A stretch of 64,000 nt of DNA. Origin: Streptomyces sp. NA04227. GTDB taxonomy: Bacteria; Actinomycetota; Actinomycetes; Streptomycetales; Streptomycetaceae. Within the stretch, counting starts at the first letter, position 1. Every line of letters begins with the position of its first letter. Both the position numbers and the translations under genes were made by a program. The notes beneath the pieces were generated by a model. The model saw only the letters and a program-made list of their open reading frames with translations. It was not told where the DNA came from and did no database searches. The stretch covers positions 310,001 to 374,000 of the forward strand of contig NZ_CP054918.1 in the NCBI RefSeq assembly GCF_013364195.1, read 5' to 3'. This document shows, one piece after another, positions 17,933 through 26,574 of this stretch.

Positions 17933-19405
17933 GTGAGCAAGGTGCTGTTGGTGCACGCCAAGGGTGGACCGCCGCTCGGCCACGTCCTGTCCCGGACGGC
18001 CGCGAAGGCGGAGTTGCACCTCCTTGCGCTCAGCGCTCTGCCCCCGGCCGTCGCCACCGACGCCGGGAACCTGTGCGCCTCGGTGGTGACCCCGGCCGCG
18101 GCGCAGCGCTCCGACCTGGTCGCGTTGATCGTCACCCGGGCGCGGGAGGTGGGGGCGGACGCGGTGCTCACCTTCTCCGAGTACGCGGTGGTGGCCGTCG
18201 CGGAGGCCTGCGAGGCACTCGGGCTCCCTGGAGCGGGCAGCACCTGCGAACTCGCCCGCGACAAGCGGATGATGCGCCGCACCTGGCAGCAACACGGCCT
18301 GCCGCAGCCCGAGTTCCGTCCGGTAGCCACCGAGGCCGACCTGCACGACGCGGCCGCCGCGCTGCCCTTCCCGATGCTCCTCAAAGCGGCCTGGAGCGCG
18401 GGATCCACCGCCCACCAGATCATCCGCGCCCCGCACGAGGCGACCGAGGCCTGGCAGCACTCGCGCCAAGTAATGGCCGAATCGGCCCAGTTGGGCTACG
18501 CCGAGCTCCATGTGGCCGAGGCCGACGCGGACTTCGTCGTCGAGCAGATCGTGACCGGCACCGCGGGCGAGTGGTTCGACGAGCCCGGCTGGGGCGACTA
18601 CGTCAGCGTCGAGGGCGTGGTGGCCGACGGCACCTTCCACCCGGTCTGCCTCAGCGGCCGGATGCCCACCGTCGAACCCTTCACCGAGCGCGCGGGCATC
18701 ACCCCCGCCCTGCTCCCCGAGGACGCCCAGAACCGCATCGTGGACCTCGCGCGCCGGGCCGTGGACGCCCTCGGGCTCGGCACCTGCGGTACGCACACCG
18801 AGATCAAGCTCGGCGCCGACGGCCGCATGTGGCTGATCGAGACCGCGGCCCGGTTCGGCGGCGCGATGACCGTCCCGCAGATCGAGGAGGTCTTCGGTCT
18901 GGACCTGATCGGCATGCTCGTCGACCAGCTCCTCGGCCGCCCGGTCGCCTGGCCCGGGCAGGCTCTCACCTGCGAGCAGGCTCGCGGCGCCGCGGGTTCG
19001 CTGGTGGTCCTCGCGGTGGACGGCAACGGTGAGGCCTGGCCGGACCGCCGGGTCTGGGACTTCCCCACGGTGACCGGGGCGGTCCCGCTCAGCGAGGGCA
19101 GCACGCTGTCCGTGGTGCCGGAGAACTCGCTGCCCGACGGCAGCCCGGTACCGGTCTACGAGCCGGCCGGGGGCGCCAACACCATGGCCGCGCTCTGCCT
19201 GCTCTCGGCCAGGGACCCGCACACCGTACTGCGCGACTTCGAGACCCTTGTCGACGCCCTGCCGACCGCCCTGCCGCAGGCGCCCGCCGTCGCGAGGACA
19301 GCCCCCGCCACCGCCCCGCCGGCGGCGCCCACCGCTGCGCGGTCCGTATCCGCCGCCCGTACGCAGGTGCTGCCCACCGCGCTGCCCGAAGGGATCCCCG
19401 CATGA
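17933..19405 (+). CDS. ATP-grasp ligase, L-amino acid ligase (BacD)-like
   Basis: A 490-residue ATP-grasp enzyme. The family regions are LARDKRMMRRTWQQHGLPQPEF (about 103-125), the ATP-contacting PMLLKAAWSAGSTAHQI (about 147-163), FVVEQIVTGTAGEW, and HTEIKL at 288-293 with the following IETAARFGGAM, closely resembling HTEIKL...GLIESAARFAG of BacD, the L-alanine-anticapsin ligase of bacilysin. Such ligases join two carboxylate/amine substrates, typically amino acids, through an acyl-phosphate. The C-terminal about 60 residues are an Ala/Pro-rich tail. GGAGA lies 9 bases before the GTG. The stop overlaps the dikinase start as ATGA, so the first two cassette genes are translationally coupled. 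Substrates are unknown. Confidence 0.87.
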   Translation: MSKVLLVHAKGGPPLGHVLSRTAAKAELHLLALSALPPAVATDAGNLCASVVTPAAAQRSDLVALIVTRAREVGADAVLTFSEYAVVAVAEACEALGLPGAGSTCELARDKRMMRRTWQQHGLPQPEFRPVATEADLHDAAAALPFPMLLKAAWSAGSTAHQIIRAPHEATEAWQHSRQVMAESAQLGYAELHVAEADADFVVEQIVTGTAGEWFDEPGWGDYVSVEGVVADGTFHPVCLSGRMPTVEPFTERAGITPALLPEDAQNRIVDLARRAVDALGLGTCGTHTEIKLGADGRMWLIETAARFGGAMTVPQIEEVFGLDLIGMLVDQLLGRPVAWPGQALTCEQARGAAGSLVVLAVDGNGEAWPDRRVWDFPTVTGAVPLSEGSTLSVVPENSLPDGSPVPVYEPAGGANTMAALCLLSARDPHTVLRDFETLVDALPTALPQAPAVARTAPATAPPAAPTAARSVSAARTQVLPTALPEGIPA

Positions 19406-21414
19406 GCGCCGTTCTGCTCCCCGCCCCGGCCCCGGAGCCCGGCACGGACCGCACCGTGGTCGGCGGCAACCTCTCGCTGCCGCTGTTCCGCACCCTGTCC
19501 GGAGTCCTTGCCGGTCACCCGTACCTCAAGGTCGTCGTCGACCGCGCCGAGGACACCTGGCACCTGCTCGACACCGCCGCGCACCCCTTCCACGTCAACT
19601 ACATCGCCACCCGGGTGCTCGGCATGGACCTCGACCAACTCGACGCCGGTCTCGACGAGTTCAACGCCTCCGTCTACATGGACCCCGAGCGCCGCTTCCT
19701 GCTCGGTGTGCTGTCCCTGCACACCGACGAGGACACCGAGGGCCGCGAGCGCACCTTCCTGGTCCTGGAGACCACCGAGGCCGACACGATGCACGGCGCC
19801 CTCCTGGAGGCCTTCTACGAGTTCGTCCGGGTGCGCGTCGACGGACGGCTGCCGCTGCTGCTCAAGCCCGCCAACCACGGCCAGGAGGAGGAGCTGGCGG
19901 CGATCAGCGAACTGCGGGTGCCGCGCATCCTGGGCCACGAACTCTTCGGCACCAGGACCCGGACCCCGCTCAACACGGGCGAGGCCGTCGGACGGCTGCG
20001 CCGCTTCGCGGACCTCGAGGAGTACGAGGCCGCCGCGGCCGGACTCGGCTGGGCCGACATCGTCGCCATGCCCTGCCTGCCCGACGACGTGCCGCGGGTG
20101 GCCGGATTCGTGAACACCGCTCCCATCACCCCGCTCTCGCACACCAATGTCCTCGCCTCCGGCTGGGGCATCCCCAACGCGATCGTCCGCGACCTGGACC
20201 AACTCGCCGAGCAACACCGCCTGGACGGCGCCTGGATCCGCTACCGGGTGCGGGAGGACGAGATCAGCCTGGAGCGGCTGGCCCAGGAGCCCGCCCTGCA
20301 GCCCCCGGCCTGGCACCAGCAGCGGATACGCCTCGAACCGCCGCTGCTCGCCGACGCTCCGGTGCTCGCCCTGCACCGGCTGCGCAGCGCCGACCGCGAC
20401 CGGTACGGCACCAAGGCGGCCAACCTCGGCGAACTGCACCACGTCCTGGACAGCGGCACCGTCGACCTCACCGCCTTCCACGGGCGCCCCCGCCCGCCCC
20501 GCGAGAACCTCTACGGGCACCTGGCCGCACGGCTCGGCCTGCGCTCGCCCTCCGCCGCCGAACTCCGCTCCGCGGCGGCCGCCTTCGTCGCGGGCACCGT
20601 CGAGGCCCCCGACGGCGTCGCCCTTCCCTTCTCGCTCCAGCACCGCTTCCTCACCTCCTCGCCCGCGCTCCAACAGGGCATCGGAAAGCTGAAGATGGCG
20701 CTCGAACTCGACGCCTTCGAGGTACTGGACTCGCTCTGCCTGCAGCTCCAGCACCTGGTCCGGCACACTCCGATGCCCGGCTCGGTCATCCGCCTGATCG
20801 ACCAGGCCCTGCCCGCCCCGCTCGCCGGGGGCAGCCGTCTCGTGGTGCGCTCCTCCTCCAACGCCGAGGACCTGCCGGGCTTCTCTGCCGCGGGCGTCTA
20901 CGACTCGGTCACCACCGTCCGCGGCACCGGCGAACTCCTCGACGCGGTACGCCAGGTGTGGGCCTCGCTGCTCTCGCCACGCAGTGTGCGGCTGCGCCAC
21001 CAGGTCGGCATCTCCCTGGACGACACCTACATGGGCGTGATCATCCAGGAGTACGTCCCCGCCGAACTCGGCGGCGTCCTGGTGACCTGCAACCCGACCC
21101 GCCGCGAGGACTTCCGCAACGTCTACCTCAACTGCTCCCCCGGATCGCCGGAACAGGTCGTCGACGGCACCGTCCTGCCGCAGCAGTACCTGTACAACAC
21201 GGTCGAGGGCGGCGGCCGTACGGTGGCGCTCGGCTCCTGGGGCGAGGGCCTGTCCGCCGCCACCCGGTCCCGGCTCGCGGACCTGTCCCTGACCGGACGG
21301 CTGCTGCAGTCCCACTTCAGCGCGCCGGACGTGGACAAGCCGCTGGACATCGAGTGGCTGCTGACCGACCGGGACGAGTTCCGCCTGGTCCAGCTCCGCC
21401 CCTACGCACTGTGA
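19402..21414 (+). CDS. PEP-synthase/dikinase-like protein with reordered domains
   Basis: A 670-residue protein. The first 200 or so residues are unfamiliar. Then comes a segment like the swivelling phosphohistidine domain of PEP-utilising enzymes, APITPLSHTNVLASGWGIPNAIV with H247 as the possible phosphoryl carrier. The C-terminal half is the nucleotide-binding domain of PEP synthase: YGTKAANLGELHHVL, RSSSNAEDLPGFSAAG beginning at 483, IIQEYVPAELGGVLVTCNP, DIEW at 649 and the terminal FRLVQLRPYAL. Classical PEP synthase has the order nucleotide-binding, His, PEP barrel; here the His domain comes first and no PEP barrel follows. The closest familiar order is that of glucan-water dikinases. 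It may phosphorylate a small molecule. It overlaps both neighbours by stop/start codons. Confidence 0.82.
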   Translation: MSAVLLPAPAPEPGTDRTVVGGNLSLPLFRTLSGVLAGHPYLKVVVDRAEDTWHLLDTAAHPFHVNYIATRVLGMDLDQLDAGLDEFNASVYMDPERRFLLGVLSLHTDEDTEGRERTFLVLETTEADTMHGALLEAFYEFVRVRVDGRLPLLLKPANHGQEEELAAISELRVPRILGHELFGTRTRTPLNTGEAVGRLRRFADLEEYEAAAAGLGWADIVAMPCLPDDVPRVAGFVNTAPITPLSHTNVLASGWGIPNAIVRDLDQLAEQHRLDGAWIRYRVREDEISLERLAQEPALQPPAWHQQRIRLEPPLLADAPVLALHRLRSADRDRYGTKAANLGELHHVLDSGTVDLTAFHGRPRPPRENLYGHLAARLGLRSPSAAELRSAAAAFVAGTVEAPDGVALPFSLQHRFLTSSPALQQGIGKLKMALELDAFEVLDSLCLQLQHLVRHTPMPGSVIRLIDQALPAPLAGGSRLVVRSSSNAEDLPGFSAAGVYDSVTTVRGTGELLDAVRQVWASLLSPRSVRLRHQVGISLDDTYMGVIIQEYVPAELGGVLVTCNPTRREDFRNVYLNCSPGSPEQVVDGTVLPQQYLYNTVEGGGRTVALGSWGEGLSAATRSRLADLSLTGRLLQSHFSAPDVDKPLDIEWLLTDRDEFRLVQLRPYAL

Positions 21415-22955
21415 GCCCCCGCCTCCCGCGGTACGGCCTTCGGTGGCAGCGCCCCGCGGGGCGCTGCCTCGCGGCGGGCACCGCGCCGACCGACACCGCC
21501 CGCCGGATCATCCGCCTCAACTACGGCTTCCAGCTGCTGTTCAACCTGCTGTGGTGGATGCCGGTGTTCTACGCCTACCAGAAGGCGGCCGGACTCTCCG
21601 ACGGACAGATCTTCGGCATCCAGAGCATCTACTACGTGGCCTTCTGCCTGTTCGAGATCCCGACCGGCCTGATCGCCGACCGCATCGGCACTCGCAACTG
21701 CCTGCGGGCCGGTGCCGTCGTCATGACGGCGGCCAACCTGGCCCCGGTGCTCAGCCCCTCGTACACCGGCTTCCTGGTCCACTTCCTCGCCATCGCCGCG
21801 GGCCGCTCCCTCACCTCGGGCGCCGCGAGCGCCTATCTCTACGACGGGCTGCGGGCCGAGAAGTGCGACGAGCACTATCTGAAGGCCGAGGGCACGGCAC
21901 GCGCCCTCGGGCTCGCGGCCAAGGTGCTGTGCTGGCCGCTGGTGGGACCCCTGATGGCCCTGGCCCACACGGCCCCCTACGTCCTCAGCGCCGTGAGCGC
22001 GGCCGGTTCGCTGGCCTGCGCCGTCGCCCTGCCCCGGCTCGCGGCCCCTGCGGCGGGCGCCGGGAAGCGGAAGCACGGCAAGGACGGTGCGCGGGCAACG
22101 GCCGCCAGGGACAGCGGAAGCGGCGGGGGCGGCGCCTCGGGGGCGGACGGCGGCCGCCGGGGCGGGGCCTTCCTGCGCGACGCGGGTATCGCGCTGCGCT
22201 GTGTGGTCTCCTCGCCCTGGCTCGCCCTGGTGATGGTGCAGGGCGTGGCAGTGTTCACGCTCTCCCGGATCTGCCAGGTCAACCTCTTCCAGCCCATCCT
22301 GCTCGACCACGGCATCGGCGATTCCTCGCACGGCGGGGTGCTGGCCGCCATGACGGTGGCCGAGGCCGTGGCCTCCGCCCGCCCGCAGTGGCTGAGCCGT
22401 CGCCTGACCCCGGTGGCCTGGGTCTCGGTGCTGAGCCTCGCGCTCGCCGGCACCCTGGCGGGCATCGCCCTCGGCGGCCCCTGGACGGTCGTCACCCTGC
22501 TCTGCCTGTTCGCCGCCGCCACCGGTTTCGCGTACCCGGTGCAGCGCAAGCTGGTCAACGACGCGATACCCGCCCACGCGCCCCGGGCCACCCTGCTCTC
22601 CGTCGAGTCCATCGTGGACCGCGCGGTCTGCGCCCTGGCCGCCGTCGCCGCCGGCGCCTACCTCTCCGCCGGACGCCTGGACGCCCTGCTCTGGCACAGC
22701 GCCCTGGCCACCGCCGTCCTTCTCGGAGCCTTCCAACTGGCCCTGTGCAGCAGGGCGGTGAGGCGGCGGCTCGGCAGCATTACGGGAACGGAGTCGGATG
22801 CCGCTGCGAGTGCGGGCGCGGGGGCCGGTTCGGTGGCCGTGGAGCAGGGCGCGGGCCCGGGCTCGGTGACTGTGGAGCCGGGCTCGGGCTCAGCGGTTGC
22901 GGAGCCTGGTTCGGGCTCCTTGGTTGTGGCCGGGCACCCGAAGGCGGGCGTGTAG
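21411..22955 (+). CDS. MFS transporter (probable exporter)
   Basis: A 514-residue major facilitator protein with about 12 hydrophobic segments. It begins RRIIRLNYGFQLLFNLLWWMPVFYAYQKAAGLSDGQIFGIQSIYYVAFCLFEIPTGLIADRIGTRNCLRAG, where PTGLIADRIGTR is the MFS loop 2-3 motif. A Gly/Lys-rich central loop (about residues 215-255) divides the two halves. The C-terminal about 55 residues are a Gly/Ser/Glu-rich soluble tail with repeated EPGSGS-like units. The GTG at 21411 overlaps the dikinase TGA (GTGA); an internal RBS is poor, so coupling is likely. Coupling to a ligase and a kinase-like protein suggests it exports their product. Confidence 0.88.
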   Translation: MSPRLPRYGLRWQRPAGRCLAAGTAPTDTARRIIRLNYGFQLLFNLLWWMPVFYAYQKAAGLSDGQIFGIQSIYYVAFCLFEIPTGLIADRIGTRNCLRAGAVVMTAANLAPVLSPSYTGFLVHFLAIAAGRSLTSGAASAYLYDGLRAEKCDEHYLKAEGTARALGLAAKVLCWPLVGPLMALAHTAPYVLSAVSAAGSLACAVALPRLAAPAAGAGKRKHGKDGARATAARDSGSGGGGASGADGGRRGGAFLRDAGIALRCVVSSPWLALVMVQGVAVFTLSRICQVNLFQPILLDHGIGDSSHGGVLAAMTVAEAVASARPQWLSRRLTPVAWVSVLSLALAGTLAGIALGGPWTVVTLLCLFAAATGFAYPVQRKLVNDAIPAHAPRATLLSVESIVDRAVCALAAVAAGAYLSAGRLDALLWHSALATAVLLGAFQLALCSRAVRRRLGSITGTESDAAASAGAGAGSVAVEQGAGPGSVTVEPGSGSAVAEPGSGSLVVAGHPKAGV

Positions 22956-22971
22956 CCGCGAGGGACCCGGC

Positions 22972-23004
22972 GCCTGCCCGCCCACGGCACGGGGGCGGGC
23001 AGGC
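22972..23004. terminator. Terminator after the ATP-grasp/dikinase/MFS cassette
   Basis: GCCTGCCCGCCC (22972-22983) and GGGCGGGCAGGC (22993-23004) are perfect 12-base complements with a 9-base loop, between the convergent MFS and HAD genes. It closes the cassette 17 bases after the MFS stop. Confidence 0.85.
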
Positions 23005-23028
23005 GGCATGCGCTGCGGGCTCGTTGGA

Positions 23029-23664
23029 TCAGCGCGGCAGGTGGGCGAGGAGTTCGATCAGCCGGGCCGGGAGGTAGTCGGGGCGGGAGGGCTGCCCGAT
23101 CAGGTAGGCGACGTAGCCCAGCGAGGCGGCGACGTCCACCTCCTCGGCGGTCTCGGCCTGGTACACGAGGCGGCAGCCGCCCGCCCCGGCCTTGGCGCGC
23201 TCCCAGAGCACCGGCGCCGGCTTGCGCTCCTCCTCGGTGCGCGGGGTGAGGATCCGGTCCCCGAAGTCGCCCCAGGCGAAGGGCTCGGAGCCCGTCCAGG
23301 CGGAGTCGATCTCCTTCTTGAGCGCCGCCGCGCGCTCGGCGTCGGTCTCGCCCCAGGCGGACGGCACATTGGTGATCAGCCCCACCGGGATCCGGCGTTC
23401 GCGCAGTTCACGCAGGTAGGCGGCGGCGCCGGGGCGGTAGCCGATGCTCCCGTCCTCGGCCGAGTGCACCAGGGTCTCGCCGAGGTCGAAGTACACGACG
23501 GCGCAGCCCCGTTCGACGCCCTGCCGAGCGGCGGATGCCCGGCCCTGCCCGGCGTCGCCGCCCGGCACGGCCGCTGCTGCCGTCGTGGCCAGCGCGGTCG
23601 AGGCCAGCACGGCCCCGAGCGCGATACCGGCGCGGACGAAGCCACGGAAGTCAGATCTGTTCAC
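23029..23664 (-). CDS. Secreted HAD-superfamily hydrolase-like protein
   Basis: A 211-residue protein with a signal peptide (MNRSDFRGFVRAGIALGAVLASTALATTAAAA, likely cleaved near residue 33) followed by a HAD core. HAD motif I is YFDLGETLVHS with the nucleophile Asp at 60; it has Gly-Glu in place of the usual DxDxT second Asp. A Thr in GLITN fits motif II, Lys in EEERKPAP fits motif III, and a late QAETAEEVDVAASLGY fits motif IV. HAD enzymes are normally cytosolic, so export is unusual. The start is the GTG at 23664 with AGGAGAAGG upstream; longer frames lack the signal peptide at the N-terminus. Substrate unknown, likely a phosphoester outside the cell. Confidence 0.8.
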   Translation of the reverse strand: MNRSDFRGFVRAGIALGAVLASTALATTAAAAVPGGDAGQGRASAARQGVERGCAVVYFDLGETLVHSAEDGSIGYRPGAAAYLRELRERRIPVGLITNVPSAWGETDAERAAALKKEIDSAWTGSEPFAWGDFGDRILTPRTEEERKPAPVLWERAKAGAGGCRLVYQAETAEEVDVAASLGYVAYLIGQPSRPDYLPARLIELLAHLPR

Positions 23665-24177
23665 GGCGCGGCGCCCTTCTCCTTGACGCACCCCAGGGGC
23701 GTGCATCTGTCCAGTCCATGACACATATCGCGGCAGGAATTCCCCCGCCACCGGCAGGTGCCCGGAAGATCTCTCTTCGGTCAGTACTCCCTCCCGCTCT
23801 ACCCCGCGGCACCACGGACCAGTCCCGTACCACCGAACTCCCCCGCCACGAACGCCTCTTGAGGCCCGGGAAACCGTCGTCGCTCACCGACAGTGAGAGA
23901 GGTGGTGTGCTTCGGGACGGAGACGCGCCTGCCGTTCGCGCACGTGATATTCGCTGCCGCAAGTCCGATACTGCCAACAGCAACACCTCGGCCGAGGCAA
24001 CCCAACCTGACGACCCGTCACCGAAGTCAGCACCCAGTCGGCATCAACACCGCCAGAACCTCCTTCGAGCCGCCACGGACCGCCGCGAACCGCCGAGATC
24101 ACCAACCGCCCACACCCCCTCCGACCAGCAAAGACACAGATCTGCGACTGGCCTGCTACGCCCCCCAGGAGGTACCC
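23665..24177. other. Divergent intergenic region before dhaK
   Basis: A 513-base gap between the HAD gene and dhaK. It is less GC-rich than the genes. I see no convincing operator, hairpin or reading frame; promoters for both genes presumably lie here. Confidence 0.5.
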
Positions 24178-25170
24178 ATGAAGATGCTCATCAACGTCCC
24201 CGAGACCGTCGTCCCGGACGCCCTGCGCGGTCTGGCCGCGGCCCACCCCGAGCTGACCGTCGACGTCGAGAACCGCGTGGTCGTCAGGCGTGACGCCCCG
24301 GTGGAGGGCAAGGTGGCCCTGGTCTCCGGCGGCGGCTCGGGGCACGAGCCGCTGCACGGCGGGTTCGTCGGGCCCGGCATGCTCTCGGCGGCCTGTCCGG
24401 GTGAGGTGTTCACCTCGCCGGTGCCCGACCAGATGGTGCGTGCCGCGGCGGCCGTGGACAGTGGCGCGGGCGTCCTCTTCGTGGTGAAGAACTACACGGG
24501 CGACGTCCTGAACTTCGACATGGCCGCCGAACTCGCCGAGGACGAGGGCGTGCAGATCGCCAAGGTGCTCGTCAACGACGACGTGGCGGTGCAGGACAGT
24601 ACGTACACGGCGGGGCGGCGCGGAACCGGGGCCACCCTGTTCGTGCACAAGATCGCGGGGGCGGCGGCGGACGAGGGCATGCCGCTCGACCAGGTCGCGG
24701 CGATCGGGCACCGGGTCAACGAACGTGCGCGGACCTTCGGTGTCGCGCTCAGCGCGTGCAGCACCCCGGCCAAGGGCAGCCCCACCTTCGACCTGCCCGC
24801 GGGCGAACTGGAACTCGGCATCGGCATCCACGGCGAGCCCGGCCGGGAGCGGCGCCCCATGATGACCTCCCGCGAGATCGCCGACTACGTACTGGACAGC
24901 GTCCTGACCGACCTTCAGCCCCGTAATCCGGTCTTGGTGCTCGTCAACGGCATGGGCGCCACCCCGCTGATCGAGTTGTACGGATTCCACGCCGAGGTCG
25001 CCCGGGTCCTCGGCGAGCGCAAGGTCACGGTGGCCCGGACCCTGGTCGGCAACTACGTGACCTCGCTCGACATGGCCGGGGTCTCGGTCACCCTGTGCGA
25101 GATCGACGAGGAGCTGCTGCGGCTGTGGGACGCGCCGGTGCGTACTCCGGCGCTGCGCTGGGGAGTCTGA
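24178..25170 (+). CDS. dhaK: Dihydroxyacetone kinase subunit DhaK
   Basis: A 330-residue DhaK subunit that binds dihydroxyacetone covalently as a hemiaminal through His. The key region is GIGIHGEPGRERRPM, with His at 218. SGGGSGHEPLHGGFVG and VVKNYTGDVLNFDMA are further DhaK signatures. With DhaL and DhaM it forms the PTS-dependent kinase that makes dihydroxyacetone phosphate in the cytosol using PEP. AGGAGG at 24167-24172 precedes the ATG. It is followed 177 bases later by dhaL, then dhaM overlapping dhaL, the standard order. Confidence 0.96.
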   Translation: MKMLINVPETVVPDALRGLAAAHPELTVDVENRVVVRRDAPVEGKVALVSGGGSGHEPLHGGFVGPGMLSAACPGEVFTSPVPDQMVRAAAAVDSGAGVLFVVKNYTGDVLNFDMAAELAEDEGVQIAKVLVNDDVAVQDSTYTAGRRGTGATLFVHKIAGAAADEGMPLDQVAAIGHRVNERARTFGVALSACSTPAKGSPTFDLPAGELELGIGIHGEPGRERRPMMTSREIADYVLDSVLTDLQPRNPVLVLVNGMGATPLIELYGFHAEVARVLGERKVTVARTLVGNYVTSLDMAGVSVTLCEIDEELLRLWDAPVRTPALRWGV

Positions 25171-25347
25171 GCCGGGGCCGGGCCCACCGCGGCCCTGTGG
25201 CCCGAGTGCCCGGCCGCCCGCCGCGTCTGGGGGGGACCCGCCCGGAACGGCCGAACCGCGGGACGTGCGCTGTCCCCGGCGACAGACTGGGAAACGCACC
25301 TCAGCCATCACCGGCCCCCGGGGGCCGCAGGACACTACGGAGAGCCC

Positions 25348-25989
25348 GTGCTCGATGCCGCATTCTTCCGGCGCTGGATGGCCGAAGCCGCCGCCGTGGT
25401 CACCCGCGAGGCGGACCGGCTGACCGAACTCGACTCGCCGATCGGCGACGCCGACCACGGCAACAATCTGCAACGCGGCTTCGCGGCCGTCGTCACGGCC
25501 CTCGACGCGCAGGACCCGAAGACCCCGGGCGCGGTGCTGGTCCTGTGCGGCGGCAAGCTCATCTCCACCGTCGGCGGGGCCTCGGGCCCGCTGTACGGGA
25601 CCTTGCTGCGGCGTACGGGCAAGGCGCTCGGCGACGCCCCGGAGGTGTCGCGCGAGGACCTGGCCGGGGCGCTGGGCACGGGGGTTCAGGCCGTGAGCAC
25701 CCTGGGCGGCGCGGCGGCCGGGGACAAGACCATGCTGGACGCCCTGCTCCCGGCCGTCGAGGCACTGGCCGTCTCCTTCGAGGCGGCGCGCGCGGCGGCC
25801 GAGCAGGGCTCCCGCGACACCATCCCGCTGCGGGCCCGCAAGGGCAGGGCGAGTTACCTCGGTGAGCGCAGCGTCGGTCACGAGGATCCGGGCGCCGCCT
25901 CCTCGGCGCTGCTGATCGCCGCTCTCGCGGACACGGCGGACACCGCGACGGACACGACCGCCCCGGCAAAGGACGGCAGCGATGTCTGA
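25348..25989 (+). CDS. dhaL: Dihydroxyacetone kinase subunit DhaL
   Basis: A 213-residue ADP-binding subunit. The helical barrel motifs are LTELDSPIGDADHGNNLQRGF near residues 26-46, whose Asp residues chelate Mg-ADP, and later GDKTMLDALLPAVEAL and the C-terminal YLGERSVGHEDPGAAS. ADP bound here is a cofactor that is re-phosphorylated by DhaM and passes phosphate to dihydroxyacetone held on DhaK. The GTG at 25348 has CGGAGAG upstream. The last codons overlap dhaM by 8 bases. Confidence 0.95.
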   Translation: MLDAAFFRRWMAEAAAVVTREADRLTELDSPIGDADHGNNLQRGFAAVVTALDAQDPKTPGAVLVLCGGKLISTVGGASGPLYGTLLRRTGKALGDAPEVSREDLAGALGTGVQAVSTLGGAAAGDKTMLDALLPAVEALAVSFEAARAAAEQGSRDTIPLRARKGRASYLGERSVGHEDPGAASSALLIAALADTADTATDTTAPAKDGSDV

Positions 25990-26407
25990 ACCGACCGGGA
26001 AGCCCGCCGACGGACCGGTCGGCCTCGTTCTCGTCTCGCACAGTGCCGCTCTCGCCGAGGCGGTCGCCGAGCTGGCCCGGGGCCTCTCGCCGGGCTCCGA
26101 GGTCCCGCTCGCCGCGGCGGGTGGCGGACCGGACGGCTCCCTGGGTACGAGCGCGGAGCGCATCACGGCCGCGGCGGCCGCGGCGGACCGCGGCGCGGGC
26201 GTCGCGGTGCTGGCCGATCTCGGCAGCGCCGTCCTCACCGTGAAGGCCCTGCTCGCCGAGGGGGACGAACTCCCGGACGGGACACGACTGGTGGACGCCC
26301 CCTTCGTCGAGGGCGCGGTGGCGGCACTGGCGACCGCGGCCACCGGGGCGGGAATGGACGAGGTGCTCGCGGCCGCCGCCGACGCGTACGCCTACCGCAA
26401 GGTCTGA
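25982..26407 (+). CDS. dhaM: PTS-type phosphotransfer subunit DhaM (EIIA domain only)
   Basis: A 141-residue mannose-EIIA-like domain with the phospho-acceptor in LVLVSHSAALAEAV (H20). GVAVLADLGSAVLTVKALL is the second family motif. It receives phosphate from PTS HPr and recharges DhaL-ADP. Unlike E. coli DhaM, it has no fused HPr or EI domain, so it must use the general HPr/EI of the cell. The start lies inside the end of dhaL, indicating coupling. Confidence 0.93.
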   Translation: MSEPTGKPADGPVGLVLVSHSAALAEAVAELARGLSPGSEVPLAAAGGGPDGSLGTSAERITAAAAAADRGAGVAVLADLGSAVLTVKALLAEGDELPDGTRLVDAPFVEGAVAALATAATGAGMDEVLAAAADAYAYRKV

Positions 26408-26574
26408 CCGGGCGCGGGGCGGGGTGCGCCGTACGGAGGACTCGTCACCTGCCCGGCCCGCGCCCGCATGCGGAGTGGCCCGCGGGCGCCTTGGCTCGGA
26501 ACGGACAGCACGGAAGCCCCCCATGTTCTGGCGGAACACCCGGCGTACCGCCGACCGTGCGGTCGGAGGACCCC

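Noticed and set aside
17580..17936. Small rightward frame ending inside the ATP-grasp start, considered as a precursor peptide
   Set aside because: Arg/Pro-rich chance composition, no ribosome site, no leader-core pattern.
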